64,000 nt of DNA from Xylanimonas allomyrinae (GTDB lineage Bacteria; Actinomycetota; Actinomycetes; Actinomycetales; Cellulomonadaceae). The position numbers and the translations under genes were made by a program. Positions 9,648 through 19,300 of the stretch are shown one piece after another. Location: contig NZ_CP035495.1 of the NCBI RefSeq assembly GCF_004135345.1, positions 1,860,001-1,924,000 of the forward strand, given 5' to 3'. Numbering within the stretch: position 1 is the stretch's first letter; each line of letters opens with the position of its first letter. The notes under the pieces are model-generated. The model did no database searches, was not told the DNA's origin, and was given only the letters and a program-made list of their open reading frames with translations.

Positions 9648-10283
9648 ATGACCGACGAGACCACCGGGTATGCGGACTTCGAGTTCGAGCGCCGCTTCCT
9701 CGTGCGCGAGCTGCCCGCCGCGCTCCGGGACACGCCCGCGCTCATCGTCCAGAGCTACTTCCTGTCCGACGGCGGGTACGCGCTGCGGGTGCGCTGCCAG
9801 GCCTCGGGGATCGAGGCGCGGCTGGGGGCGTCGTCGGACGCCCGCGACGTGCTCGACCGCCACCAGGGCGACGTCGACTTCGCCGCCGTCACGGTCAAGG
9901 GCCCGAGCGTGGGCGGGACGCGCTACGAGGCCGAGCGGGAGATCGAGCCGAGCGTCGGCGTCGAGCTCGTCCGGCGCGGTGGCGCGCAGATCCTCAAGAC
10001 GCGGTACGCGGCGTGGCTCGGCGCCGACGGGTGGGTGATCGACGTGTTCGGCGGGGCGAACCACCCGCTGATCGTCGCCGAGTGCGAGCGCTCAGGGCCC
10101 GTGACCGACCTGCAGATCCCCGAGTTCTGCGTCACGGAGCTCACCGACGACAGGCGGTTCTCGAACGAGTCGCTCGCCGTCGACCCGTACAGCGCATGGG
10201 CCGCGCCGTTCGCGCGCGAGCTGACCGCGCAAGGACCGCGGTTCCGGCAGGACTTCGGCCCCAACGGGCGGCTGACGCTGTAG
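9648..10283 (+). CDS. CYTH-domain protein
   Basis: A 211-residue protein of the CYTH (adenylyl cyclase CyaB / thiamine triphosphatase) fold. The N-terminal FEFERRFLVRELP is the ExExK-type signature in the common bacterial ERRF form. Later strands carry alternating charged residues expected to line the triphosphate tunnel (ALRVRCQ, AAVTVKGP, RYEAEREIE). The C-terminal EFCVTELTDDRRFSNESLA matches the adenylate-cyclase-like bacterial subfamily. The substrate is probably an inorganic or organic triphosphate, but the sequence does not decide which. It stands alone, convergent with the M15 peptidase gene. Confidence 0.85.
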   Translation: MTDETTGYADFEFERRFLVRELPAALRDTPALIVQSYFLSDGGYALRVRCQASGIEARLGASSDARDVLDRHQGDVDFAAVTVKGPSVGGTRYEAEREIEPSVGVELVRRGGAQILKTRYAAWLGADGWVIDVFGGANHPLIVAECERSGPVTDLQIPEFCVTELTDDRRFSNESLAVDPYSAWAAPFARELTAQGPRFRQDFGPNGRLTL

Positions 10284-10303
10284 GCGGCACGCGCGCCCGG
10301 CCG

Positions 10304-11646
10304 TCACTTCCCGGTCGTGAGCTTCTCGACGCCCGGCCGGAACTCGAAGTGCCACGGCTCGTAGTTGCCCGTGCCACCGCGACGGGCCCACGGCGGGTTC
10401 TCCCAGCCATACGCGGCGCCGTTCTCCACGAGCCACCTGTAGGCGGCCGGACTGCCCGTGACCGCCGACGACAGGTCGATCGCCAGGCCGAGGCCGTGCA
10501 TCGAGGTGCCCGGCTGGGCCGCGAGATACCCGCGCGTCTCCTTGACCGAGTACTGCCGGTTCAGCGATCGGTAGCTGTCGACGAGACCGATGTTGGTGCC
10601 GAACTCCGCGCGGAAGGCCTCGTTGAGCGCCGTCAGCGCCACCGCGGCGCTCGGCTGCAACCGCATCCCGGGGGCGAACGGCAGGTCGCAGAGCTCGGCC
10701 GCGGTCAGGTGCCCGTTGGGGCTGGTGACCGTGACGTCGGCGGAGCAGCCCGGCAACGGGTCGCGGTCCGCCGACCGCGACGCCGCGGACGCCACCCGGG
10801 CCACCGTCGGCGGCGCCGCGATGCCAGGGGCAGTGGCCGGGGTGGCCACGCGGGCGCGGACGACGTCGAGCGTCGATGGCCCCGAAGGCGCGTGATCGAG
10901 GCCGAAGGGTGATGCTCCGCGCCCGTTCGCGACCGAGCTGAGCGGCGTCAACGGTGCGGCGATCGTGGCGGCCGCGAGCGTTCCGAGCACCGCGACACGC
11001 GGCAGCCAGGCGCCGCGCCTGCGGCCATCGGTCTCGGGCTGAGCCTGGCGCTCGGGGCGTCCCGCGCGCGCGGCCCTGCTGGCCGGGGCCGCCGGGCCCG
11101 CGCTGGTGCCGCGGGCGGCACGCTCGGCCTGCAGGCGTAGCTCGCGGCGGGAGGGCAGCGGCTGAGACGTGCGCGCGAGCGGTGCGTCACCTGGTGCGGT
11201 CGGCACGGTGGCCGGACGGCTCTGCGCCGTGCCCTCGTGGCCCTGGCTGGTCGCGGGCGTGACCCGCGTCGCGGGGGCACCGCCTTGCGTCGCACCGCCG
11301 GCTGCTCGGCTGCGCTGGGCGGCGCCGGGAGCGGCGCGGCGTACGCCGTGCGTCGCGCCGGCGCGGCTGCGGGCGTCAGGGGCGGGAAAGGGCTGGCGGG
11401 CGCCTGGGCGACGGGCTTGGCCGGCGTCTGGCGCGCAGAACTGTCGAGCGTCCGGACGACGGGGTTCCCGAGCACCGGGCTGATCGGCGCCGGCCCGGCG
11501 AACGTGATGCCGCCTACGACGACGGTGTCCCCCGAGGGGCCGGCCGCGGCGAGCGTGGCCTCACGCTCACGAGCCTCGGCCTCACGGCGCTCTCGTCGTG
11601 TCATCAGCACCGGGCGGGGCGCAGACGTGGTGCTCGTCGGCTCCAC
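10304..11646 (-). CDS. M15 (VanY-like) D-alanyl-D-alanine carboxypeptidase, N-terminal part frameshifted
   Basis: A cell-wall peptidase trimming D-Ala from peptidoglycan peptides. The catalytic domain occupies the last ~180 residues with zinc-site motifs GTSMHGLGLAIDLSS and NYEPWHFEF. It is preceded by a membrane/signal segment (WLPRVAVLGTLAAATIAAPL) and a Pro/Ala-rich basic region. Translation probably begins at GTG 11646 (GGAGG five bases upstream), giving MTRRERREAEAREREA soon after. That frame is lost unless one C is added to the C5/G5 run at 11273-11277; with it KAVPPATRVTPATSQG runs smoothly into the downstream frame. As sequenced, GTG 11206 would give a 300-residue protein retaining all catalytic residues. 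Confidence 0.82.
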
Positions 11647-11751
11647 GTCCACCTCCCGTTCTCGCGCCGTTCGTCCGGCGCGGCGCCCCACGGCGCACGC
11701 TCTGGTCCTGGGAAACGGGCGGGGGCGACAACCCCGGCCCGTCCGTCAGGG

Positions 11752-11780
11752 ACGATAACGGGATCGGGAACCGCCGCCAA
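11752..11780 (-). promoter_or_regulatory. Promoter of the M15 peptidase gene
   Basis: Read on the minus strand, TTGGCG (-35, 11780-11775) and TATCGT (-10, 11757-11752) are separated by exactly 17 bp. The predicted mRNA has a leader of about 100 nt before GTG 11646. Confidence 0.6.
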
Positions 11781-11800
11781 GCCCCCAAGAGAGACATCGA

Positions 11801-11812
11801 CCCCGAAAGGGG
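11801..11812 (-). terminator. CCCC-TTTC-GGGG hairpin after the first CNNM gene
   Basis: A short G/C hairpin 48 bp past the stop at 11860, between that gene and the next minus-strand promoter. It is a weak terminator candidate because it lacks a U tract and has only four main pairs. Confidence 0.3.
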
Positions 11813-11838
11813 CGCGAGATGCGACAAGGGGCGCCCGA

Positions 11839-11854
11839 TGTGACCAAGGTCATG
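11839..11854 (-). promoter_or_regulatory. Crp/GlxR-like site upstream of the M15 peptidase gene
   Basis: The + strand reads TGTGA-CCAAGG-TCATG. The left half is perfect and the right half deviates (TCATG for TCACA). It lies about 60 bp upstream of the -35 box. GlxR/Crp control of cell-wall hydrolase genes is known in other actinobacteria; here it is only a motif match. Confidence 0.35.
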
Positions 11855-11859
11855 CGCGT

Positions 11860-12909
11860 TCAGATCCGTCGTTGGCGCTTCTGCATCGCATCGCGCACCT
11901 CGCCGACGAGCTCCTCGAGGATGTCCTCGAGGAAGACGACGCCGAGCACGCCGCCCGGCCCCTCGACCTTGGCCAGGTGCGCGCCCGTGCGCTGCATGGC
12001 CCGCAGCGCGTCCTCGACCTCGTCCTGCGGGTGGACGGTCGCCAGCGCGCGCACGCGGAAGGCCGGCACGGGCAGGTGCCGGTCGCCGTCGGACGCGTAG
12101 AGCACGTCCTTGAGGTGCAGGTAGCCGGTGAGTTCGCCGGGCCCGCCGCTCACGACCGGGAACCGGGAGAAGCCGGTGCGCGCCACGAGGTGCTCGACGT
12201 CGTCGGGTGTGACGGCGTCGGTCACGGTGACGAGCTGCGCGACGGGCACCATGACGTCGCCCGCGGTGCGCGCCGAGAACTCGATGGCCGAGCCGAGCAG
12301 GCCCTGCGCGTCGAGCAGCAGGCCCTCGGCCTGCGAGTGCTCGACGATCGACTGCACCTCCTGGGCCGTGAACGCCGAGGCGACCTCGTCCTTGGGCTCG
12401 ACCCCCGTCATCCGCACGGCGTGGTTGGCCAGCCAGTTGAGCGCGCCGACGACCGGCCTTACGGCGCGGGCGAACACCACGAGCGGCGGCCCGAACCACA
12501 GCACGGCCGCCTCGGGCCCCGCGACCGCGAGGTTCTTGGGCACCATCTCGCCGAGCACGACGTGCAGGTAGACGACGACGGCGAGCGCCACGACGAACGA
12601 CGCGGGATGGACCAGCCCGTCGGGGACGCCGGCGGCGTGGAACGGGCGCTCCAGCAGCGCGGCCACGGCGGGCTCGGCAACGATGCCGAGCCCGGTGGAG
12701 CACACGGTCACGCCGAGCTGCGCCGCGGCGAGCATGAGCGAGACGTGCTCCATCGCCCACAGCACCACCTGGGCGCGGCGCTCGCCCGCGGCCGCGCGCG
12801 GCTCGATGGCCGACCGGCGCGCGGAGATGATGGCGAACTCGGCGCCGACGAAGAATGCGTTGCCGGCCAGCAGCAGCACGCCGATCACGATCGCCATGGG
12901 CGTGCTCAT
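11860..12909 (-). CDS. CNNM/CorC-type membrane protein with CBS pair
   Basis: A 349-residue integral membrane protein of the hemolysin C/CorC (UPF0053) group, proposed Mg2+/Co2+ transport or efflux proteins. The N-terminal DUF21 (CNNM) domain has about four membrane segments with family motifs GNAFFVGAEFAIISARRSAI, LGVTVCSTGLGIVAEP and VLGEMVPKNLAV. Two CBS domains follow (RTAGDVMVPVAQLVTV, then FLEDILEELVGEVRD). It starts at ATG 12909 inside the stop of the upstream paralogue (ATGA overlap), so the two are coupled and may form a hetero-oligomer. The C-terminal transporter-associated domain seen in longer relatives is missing; the protein ends at the second CBS, whereas the partner keeps that domain. 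Confidence 0.9.
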   Translation of the reverse strand: MSTPMAIVIGVLLLAGNAFFVGAEFAIISARRSAIEPRAAAGERRAQVVLWAMEHVSLMLAAAQLGVTVCSTGLGIVAEPAVAALLERPFHAAGVPDGLVHPASFVVALAVVVYLHVVLGEMVPKNLAVAGPEAAVLWFGPPLVVFARAVRPVVGALNWLANHAVRMTGVEPKDEVASAFTAQEVQSIVEHSQAEGLLLDAQGLLGSAIEFSARTAGDVMVPVAQLVTVTDAVTPDDVEHLVARTGFSRFPVVSGGPGELTGYLHLKDVLYASDGDRHLPVPAFRVRALATVHPQDEVEDALRAMQRTGAHLAKVEGPGGVLGVVFLEDILEELVGEVRDAMQKRQRRI

Positions 12910-14218
12910 GGGTGCTCCGCGGGGAGCTCGCGCACCCGGACCCGTTCGGCCCGCCGCCCGGTCATCGACTCGACCCGCAGCCGCACCGTGCGTCCCCGCG
13001 CGCTCACCTCGACGACGTCGCCGACGACGGGCACGCGGCCCAGCAGCGCCATGACGAGGCCCCGAGCGTCTCGTACGCCGGGTCTTCGGGGACGGGAATG
13101 CCGGTCGTCTCCTCGAGCTCGTCGGGCCGCATGACACCCGGCACGACCCACGAGCCGTCGGCGGCGCGCACCGCGCCGGCGCGGCGCGGGTCGTGCTCGT
13201 CGGCGACGTCGCCGACGAGCTCCTCGACGACGTCCTCGAGCGTGACGACGCCGGAGGTGCCACCGTACTCGTCGACGACGACGGCCATCTGGAGCCCGAA
13301 CGAGCGCAGCTCGACGAGCAGCGGCCCCAGGCGCACCGTCTCGGGCACGCGCGGGGCGTCGCCCATGAGCGCCGCCACCGGCACCTCGGACCGCCGTTCG
13401 AACGGCACGCCCACGGCGCGCCGCAGGTGGACGATGCCGACGACGTCGTCGCGGTCCTCGCCGATGACCGGGAAGCGCGAGTGCCCCGTGCGGCGGGCCA
13501 GCGCGATGACCTCGTCCGCGGTGTGGTCGCGTTCGACGACGACCAGGCGCATGCGGTCGGTCATGACGTCTCGCGCCGAGAGCTCGTCGAGCTCGATCGA
13601 GTTGGTCAGCAGCGTGGCCACCGACTGCTCGAGCGTGCCCTCTTGGGCCGATCGCTTGACGAGGGAGAGCAGCTCGGGCGCCGAGCGCGCGCCCGAGAGC
13701 TCCTCGCGCGGCTCGACGCCCACGCGGCGCAGCAGCCCGTTCGCCGACCTGTTGAACAGCACGATCAGGGGCCGGCCGACGCGCGTGAAGCCCCGGACGA
13801 GCGGCACGACCCACAGCGCCGTCCGGTACGGGGCCGACAGGGCGTAGTTCTTGGGGATGAGCTCGCCCACGAGCATCGAGAACACGTTGACGACGACGAG
13901 GCCGAAGACCGCCGCCAGCACGCCGGCCACCGCGGGGCCGACGGGTGCGGACCGCAGCCCCGCGGAGAACAGGTTCAGCAGGGCGGGCTGCGTGGTGTAG
14001 CCCAGCAGGATCGTGGTGACCGTGACGCCGACCTGGGCTGAGCTGAGCTCGATCGACAGGTGCTTGAGCCCGGACCGCACCGAGCGGTGCCGCCAGCCGT
14101 GCTGCTCGCCGAGGATCGCGGGGTCGAGGGTGACGAGAGCGAACTCTCCGGCGACGAACACGGCGGTCCCGGCCGTCAGGACGACGCCGAGGGCGACCAT
14201 GAGCCAGTCACCCGTCAT
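12906..14218 (-). CDS. CNNM/CorC-type membrane protein with CBS pair and CorC domain, C-terminus frameshifted
   Basis: Partner of the downstream CNNM protein. It starts at ATG 14218 (MTGDWLMVALGVVLTAGTAV; GGAG upstream). DUF21 motifs include FVAGEFALVTLDPAIL, VGVTVTTILLGYTTQP and LVGELIPKNYALS. CBS domains cover ARDVMTDRMRLVVVE through LEDVVEELVGDVADE, then the CorC/HlyC domain begins. At the G4 run 13060-13063 the frame breaks after PAYETLG. One added G gives GLVMALLGRVPVVGDVVEVS, running to a stop at 12906 that overlaps the next start codon. That fit strongly favours a one-base sequence error over a truncated protein. As read, the frame ends at 13004. Confidence 0.85.
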
Positions 14219-14355
14219 CGGAGGCTCCACGCGGCGCGGCGGGCAAGGCGCTGGGATGTCGGGGTCGGTCCATCGTGGCCGATCGTATCCACAGGCGGCG
14301 ACCGTCAGCGGCCCGGTATCAGGCTTTCGCCAACGGTGTGTGCCAACCTGATCCC

Positions 14356-15069
14356 ATGGCACCCGAGGTCACCCAGCAGACGGCAACCATCCTGGTGGTC
14401 GAGGACGAGCCCGCGATCGCCACGGCCGTGGCGCAACGCCTGACGGCCGAGGGCTGGCGTGTCGAGGTCGCGCGCGACGGCCTCGCTGCGGTGGATGCGG
14501 CAGCCCGCCTGCGGCCCGACGTCGTCGTGCTCGACGTCATGCTGCCCGGCATCGACGGGCTCGAGGTCACGCGCCGCATCCAGGCCGACCAGCCCGTCCC
14601 GATCCTCATGCTCACGGCGCGCGACGACGAGACCGACATGCTCGTGGGCCTCGGCGTCGGCGCGGACGACTACATGACGAAGCCGTTCTCGATGCGCGAG
14701 CTCGTCGCCCGCGTCAAGGCGCTGCTGCGCCGCGTCGAACGCGCACAGCAGGCGGCGGTCGTCGCGCCGGCCGACCCGCCGCTGGTCATGGGCGACGTGG
14801 CGATCGACAGGGCGCAGCGTCGCGTCCACCGCAACGGCACGGAGATCCACCTGACGCCCACCGAGTTCGAGCTGCTGGTCATGCTGGCCTCCTCCCCCAA
14901 GACGGTGCTCACGCGCGAGCGCCTGCTGGCGGAGGTCTGGGACTGGGCCGACGCGTCCGGCACACGCACGGTCGACTCGCACATCAAGGCGCTGCGCCGC
15001 AAGCTCGGACCGGACCTGATCCGCACGGTGCACGGCGTGGGCTACGCCTTCGAACCGCCTGCCTCCTGA
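14356..15069 (+). CDS. OmpR/PhoB-type response regulator
   Basis: A 237-residue regulator. The receiver domain (residues ~10-125) has ILVVEDEP acidic pocket residues, phospho-acceptor Asp in VVVLDVMLPGIDGLEV, the switch Thr in LMLTARDD and Lys in MTKPFSMRELVARV. The C-terminal winged-helix domain (residues ~145-235) has LTPTEFELLVMLASSPKTVL and TVDSHIKALRRKLG plus VHGVGYAFEP. It precedes its kinase by 18 bp. CAACCT at 14344-14349 lies 6 nt before ATG 14356 with no Shine-Dalgarno, suggesting a leaderless message. The regulated genes cannot be told from the sequence; the divergent CNNM pair is one candidate. Confidence 0.93.
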   Translation: MAPEVTQQTATILVVEDEPAIATAVAQRLTAEGWRVEVARDGLAAVDAAARLRPDVVVLDVMLPGIDGLEVTRRIQADQPVPILMLTARDDETDMLVGLGVGADDYMTKPFSMRELVARVKALLRRVERAQQAAVVAPADPPLVMGDVAIDRAQRRVHRNGTEIHLTPTEFELLVMLASSPKTVLTRERLLAEVWDWADASGTRTVDSHIKALRRKLGPDLIRTVHGVGYAFEPPAS

Positions 15070-15087
15070 GAGGTTCGGGGCTGCGTC

Positions 15088-16146
15088 GTGGCGATCCGGC
15101 CGCTCGACCCGCTGCGGTCGATCAAGATCAAGCTCGGCGTGCTCGTGGTCGCGGCGACGTCGTTCGCCGCCGCGCTGACGTGGCTCGGCCTGCGCGTGCA
15201 CCTGGGCCCGACCCGCACGGTCCCGCTCGTCATCGTGCTGTCGCTGGTCCTGACGCAGGTGCTCGCGCGCGGCATGACGTCGCCGCTGCGCGAGATGAAG
15301 GCGGCCGCCGAGGCGATGGCGGCGGGTGACTACGGCCAGCGGGTGACCGCGACCAGCAGCGACGAGGTGGGGGCGCTCGCCGCGGCGTTCAACCATATGG
15401 CGGAGGACCTCGCGTCAGCCGACCGCACCCGCCGCGACCTGATCGCCAACGTCTCGCACGAGCTGCGCACGCCCGTCGCGGCCCTTCAGGCCCAGCTCGA
15501 GAACATGGTCGACGGCGTCACCGAGCCCACGCCGGCCGCGCTCGAGCTCTCGCTCGCGCAGACCGAGCGCCTGACCCGGCTCGTGACCTACCTGCTCGAC
15601 CTTTCGCGCGTCGAGGCCGGCGCCTCGGCGCTCACGATCACGCGCATCGACGTCGGTGACTTCCTGGAGGACTGCGCGCAGGCGCTCAGCATGGTCGAGG
15701 CGGCGAAGAACCTGCGCTACGTCGTCGACGTGACGCCTCCCGACCTTGTTCTGGAGGCCGACGCCGAGCGGCTGCGCCAGATCGTCGTCAACCTGTTGCA
15801 GAACGCGATCAGGCACTCGCCGCACGGCGGCGAGATCCGCCTCGACGGGTACCCCGAGGCCGACGACGTCGTGATCGAGGTGTCCGACGACGGTCCGGGG
15901 ATCGCACCGCAGGATCGCGAGCGCGTCTTCGAGCGGTTCGCCCGGGGCGGCACCGCGCCCGGAGTGGGCACGGCGAGCGGGGGCACGGGCATCGGCCTGG
16001 CGATCGTGCGGTGGGCCGTCGACCTGCACGGTGGCCACGTGTCGGTCACGGACTCGCCGACCGGGGCGGGGGCGACCATGCGGCTGGTGCTGCCCGCGCG
16101 GGCGCACCCGGCGGCGGGGGTGTCCACGACACCAGCGGACACGTGA
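15088..16146 (+). CDS. Membrane sensor histidine kinase
   Basis: A 352-residue partner of the preceding regulator, starting at GTG 15088. Two membrane segments span residues ~12-30 and ~42-58 with only a short loop between them, so little extracellular sensing domain exists. A HAMP linker follows (SPLREMKAAAEAMAAGDY), then the HisKA box with the phospho-His in NVSHELRTPVAALQAQLENM. The ATPase domain has the N box NLLQNAIRHSPHGG, D box VSDDGPGIAP, F box VFERFARG and G box GGTGIGLAIVRWAVDLHGG. The tiny sensor loop suggests an intramembrane or partner-transmitted signal. Confidence 0.93.
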   Translation: MAIRPLDPLRSIKIKLGVLVVAATSFAAALTWLGLRVHLGPTRTVPLVIVLSLVLTQVLARGMTSPLREMKAAAEAMAAGDYGQRVTATSSDEVGALAAAFNHMAEDLASADRTRRDLIANVSHELRTPVAALQAQLENMVDGVTEPTPAALELSLAQTERLTRLVTYLLDLSRVEAGASALTITRIDVGDFLEDCAQALSMVEAAKNLRYVVDVTPPDLVLEADAERLRQIVVNLLQNAIRHSPHGGEIRLDGYPEADDVVIEVSDDGPGIAPQDRERVFERFARGGTAPGVGTASGGTGIGLAIVRWAVDLHGGHVSVTDSPTGAGATMRLVLPARAHPAAGVSTTPADT

Positions 16147-16160
16147 GCACCGTTCCCAGA

Positions 16161-16176
16161 TGTGACCTTCCTCACA
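16161..16176 (+). promoter_or_regulatory. Crp/GlxR-type operator upstream of kgd
   Basis: TGTGACCTTCCTCACA is TGTGA-N6-TCACA, with both half sites of the Crp/GlxR consensus intact. It lies about 190 bp before the kgd start. GlxR regulates TCA-cycle genes in corynebacteria, so cAMP-linked control of kgd is a reasonable inference. Confidence 0.6.
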
Positions 16177-16202
16177 TTTCGCGCCTCGCGGGGAACCCGG
16201 CG

Positions 16203-16216
16203 GGCATCCGGATGCC
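16203..16216. repeat. 14-bp perfect palindrome GGCATCCGGATGCC
   Basis: A loop-less palindrome between the Crp-type site and kgd. Without a loop it is a better protein-binding site than a terminator. The same core with a 3-nt loop occurs at 62163-62183 upstream of hpf. The regulator is unknown. Confidence 0.45.
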
Positions 16217-16331
16217 GATAGTTGACGGTTCACCCGAGGGCGCCGGAAGAGGCTTGCCCGACCTTTTGCCTCCCGTCGACCGGGGCGCGAACGGGCGCTG
16301 GACGGCCCGGGGAAGGCCGCCTCGCAAGGCA

Positions 16332-16337
16332 TAGGCT
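16332..16337 (+). promoter_or_regulatory. -10 box TAGGCT for kgd
   Basis: TAGGCT fits the actinobacterial TANNNT -10 box, 16 nt before the proposed GTG start. No convincing -35 hexamer lies 16-18 bp upstream, which would fit activator dependence at the Crp-type site. Confidence 0.4.
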
Positions 16338-16353
16338 GGGCGCGTCCGGGGGT

Positions 16354-19300
16354 GTGCCACGAATCACTCTCGGCGACAACAAGAGACCCGATGCAACACG
16401 TGAAAGTGGGCGAAACACGCGTGGTGTCCCCAAGGCTGAGTCGACGTCGATCAGCGAGAGCGCCGGTGCCGAGTTCGGAGCCAACGCCGGGCTCGTGGAC
16501 GAGCTGTACGAGCAGTACCTGAAGGACCGGAACGCGGTGGACCCCGCGTGGTGGGACTTCTTCGACGGCTACGTCCCGTCGTCCGGGGCGACCCCGGCAC
16601 CCGCGCGGCCTCCAGCGCCACCGACGCCGGCCCCCGCCGCCACGACGGCACCAGGGCCGGCCTCCCCCGGCCCCACGCGCACGGTCGACCCCCTGCCGGC
16701 CGAACGCCCCGTCGCGACAGCGCAGCCGACCACCGCGCCCTACGCAGAGGCCGCCGTCGCGACCGTCAGGCCACCGGTGGTGGCCGAGGACGCCGTCGCG
16801 AAGCTGCGCGGCCCCGCCGCGCGCGTGGTGACCAACATGGAGTCCTCGCTCGAGGTCCCCACGGCGACGTCGGTGCGCGCCGTGCCCGCCAAGCTCATGG
16901 TGGACAACCGCATCGTCATCAACAACCACCTCGAGCGCACGCGAGGCGGCAAGGTGTCGTTCACGCACCTGATCGGCTTCGCGCTCGTCGAGGCGCTGTC
17001 CGACATGCCGGTCATGAACGCGCACTACACGCTCGTCGACGGCAAGCCCGGCATCGTGCAGCCCGCGGGCATCGGGTTCGGCCTCGCGATCGACCTCGCC
17101 AAGCCGGACGGGTCACGCCAGCTCCTCGTGCCGTCGATCAAGGACGCCGGTGCGCTCGACTTCAAGGCTTTCGTCGCCGCGTACGAGGACCTCGTGCGCA
17201 AGGCGCGCAACGGGCGGCTGACCGTCGAGGACTTCCAGGGCACCACGATCTCGCTGACCAACCCCGGCGGCATCGGCACCGTCCACTCTGTGCCACGCCT
17301 CATGCAGGGGCAGGGCACGATCATCGGCGTCGGCGCCATGGACTACCCCGCGGAGTTCGCGGGCGCGTCGGTCGAGCAGCTGTCCAAGATGGGCGTCTCG
17401 AAGGTCATGACGCTCACCTCGACCTACGACCACCGCATCATCCAGGGCGCGCAGTCGGGCGAGTTCCTCAAGAACATCGCCGACAAGCTGCTCGGGCTCG
17501 ACGGCTTCTACGACCGCGTCTTCACCTCGCTGCGCGTGCCGTACGAACCGATCCGCTGGGTGCGCGACAACACGCACGACGCCGACGACGAGGCCGCCAA
17601 GCCCGCGCGCATCTCCGAGCTCGTCCACGCCTACCGCTCGCGCGGCCACCTCATGGCCGACACCGACCCGCTGGCCTACCGCCTGCGCAAGCACCCCGAC
17701 CTCGACGTGCAGAACCACGGCCTGACGCTGTGGGACCTCGACCGCACGTTCCCGACCGTCGGGTTCGGCACCAAGCCCAAGGCGACGCTGCGCGAGACGC
17801 TGGGCCTCCTGCGCGACTCGTACTGCCGCAGCATCGGCGTCGAGTACATGCACGTCGCCGACCGCGCCCAGCGCAAGTGGATCCAGGACCGCCTGGAGAC
17901 CGGGTACGCCCGCATGCCGCGCGAGGACCAGCAGCGCATCCTGCGCCGTCTCAACTCCGCCGAGGCGTTCGAGACGTTCCTCCAGACCAAGTTCGTGGGC
18001 CAGAAGCGCTTCTCGCTCGAAGGCGGAGAGTCACTCATCCCGCTGCTCGACGCGATCCTGTCGAAGGCGGCCGAGGGCGGCCTCGACGAGGTCGGCATCG
18101 GGATGTCGCACCGCGGCCGCCTCAACGTGCTGGCGAACATCGCCGGCAAGAGCTACGGCCAGATCTTCAAGGAGTTCGAGGGCCAGCTCGACCCGCGCTC
18201 CGTGCAGGGCTCGGGCGACGTGAAGTACCACCTGGGCACCGAGGGCACGTTCACCTCGGAGTCGGGTGCCACGACGAAGGTGCACCTGGCGGCCAACCCG
18301 TCGCACCTGGAGGCCGTCGACCCGGTGCTCGAAGGCATCGTGCGCGCCAAGCAGGACCGCATCGACCTGGGCGGGGACGGCTTCTCGGTGCTGCCGATCC
18401 TCGTGCACGGCGACGCCGCGTTCGCCGGCCAGGGCGTCGTGCCCGAGGTGCTCAACCTCGCGCAGCTGCGCGGCTACCGCACCGGCGGCACGATCCACGT
18501 CATCGTCAACAACCAGGTGGGCTTCACCACCGGGCCGTCGAGCTCGCGCTCGACGACGTACGCGACCGACATCGCCAAGGGCTTCCAGGTCCCGGTGTTC
18601 CACGTCAACGGGGACGACCCCGAGGCCGTCGTGCGCGTCGCCGAGCTCGCGTTCGCCTACCGCGAGCAGTTCGACCGCGACGTCGTGATCGACATGATCT
18701 GCTACCGCCGCCGCGGCCACAACGAGGGCGACGACCCGTCGATGACGCAGCCGCTCATGTACAACCTCATCGAGAAGAAGCGCTCGGTGCGACGCCTCTA
18801 CACCGAGAGTCTCGTCGCGCGCGGCGACATCACGGTCGAGGAGGCCGAGCTCGCGCTGCAGGACTACCAGCAGCAGCTCGAGCGCGTCTTCACCGAGACC
18901 AAGCAGGGCGTCGGCGCCCAGCCCACGGCCGAGCACGTCGGCGGCCTCGAGCGCCCCGAGGCGCAGCGCGAGGACGCCGGCACGATGGTCGGCTGGAAGA
19001 CGGCCGTGTCGCACTCGATCGTCGAGCGCATCGGCGAGGCGCACGTCGCGCCACCCGAGGGCTTCACGGTCCATCCCAAGCTCGGCAAGCTGCTCGAGAC
19101 GCGCCGCCTGATGGCCAAGGAGGGCGGCATCGACTGGGGCTTCGGCGAGATCCTCGCGTTCGGCTCGCTGCTCATGGAGGGCACGCCGGTGCGTCTGGCC
19201 GGCCAGGACTCGCGGCGCGGCACGTTCACGCAGCGCCACGCCGTGTTCCACGACCGCACCAACGGCGCCGAGTGGACCCCGCTGAACTACCTCACCAAGG

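Noticed and set aside
11647-11859. c-di-AMP (ydaO-type) riboswitch before the M15 peptidase gene
   Set aside because: Such riboswitches often precede wall hydrolases in actinobacteria, but the conserved GACAGCTAACC-type core is absent.
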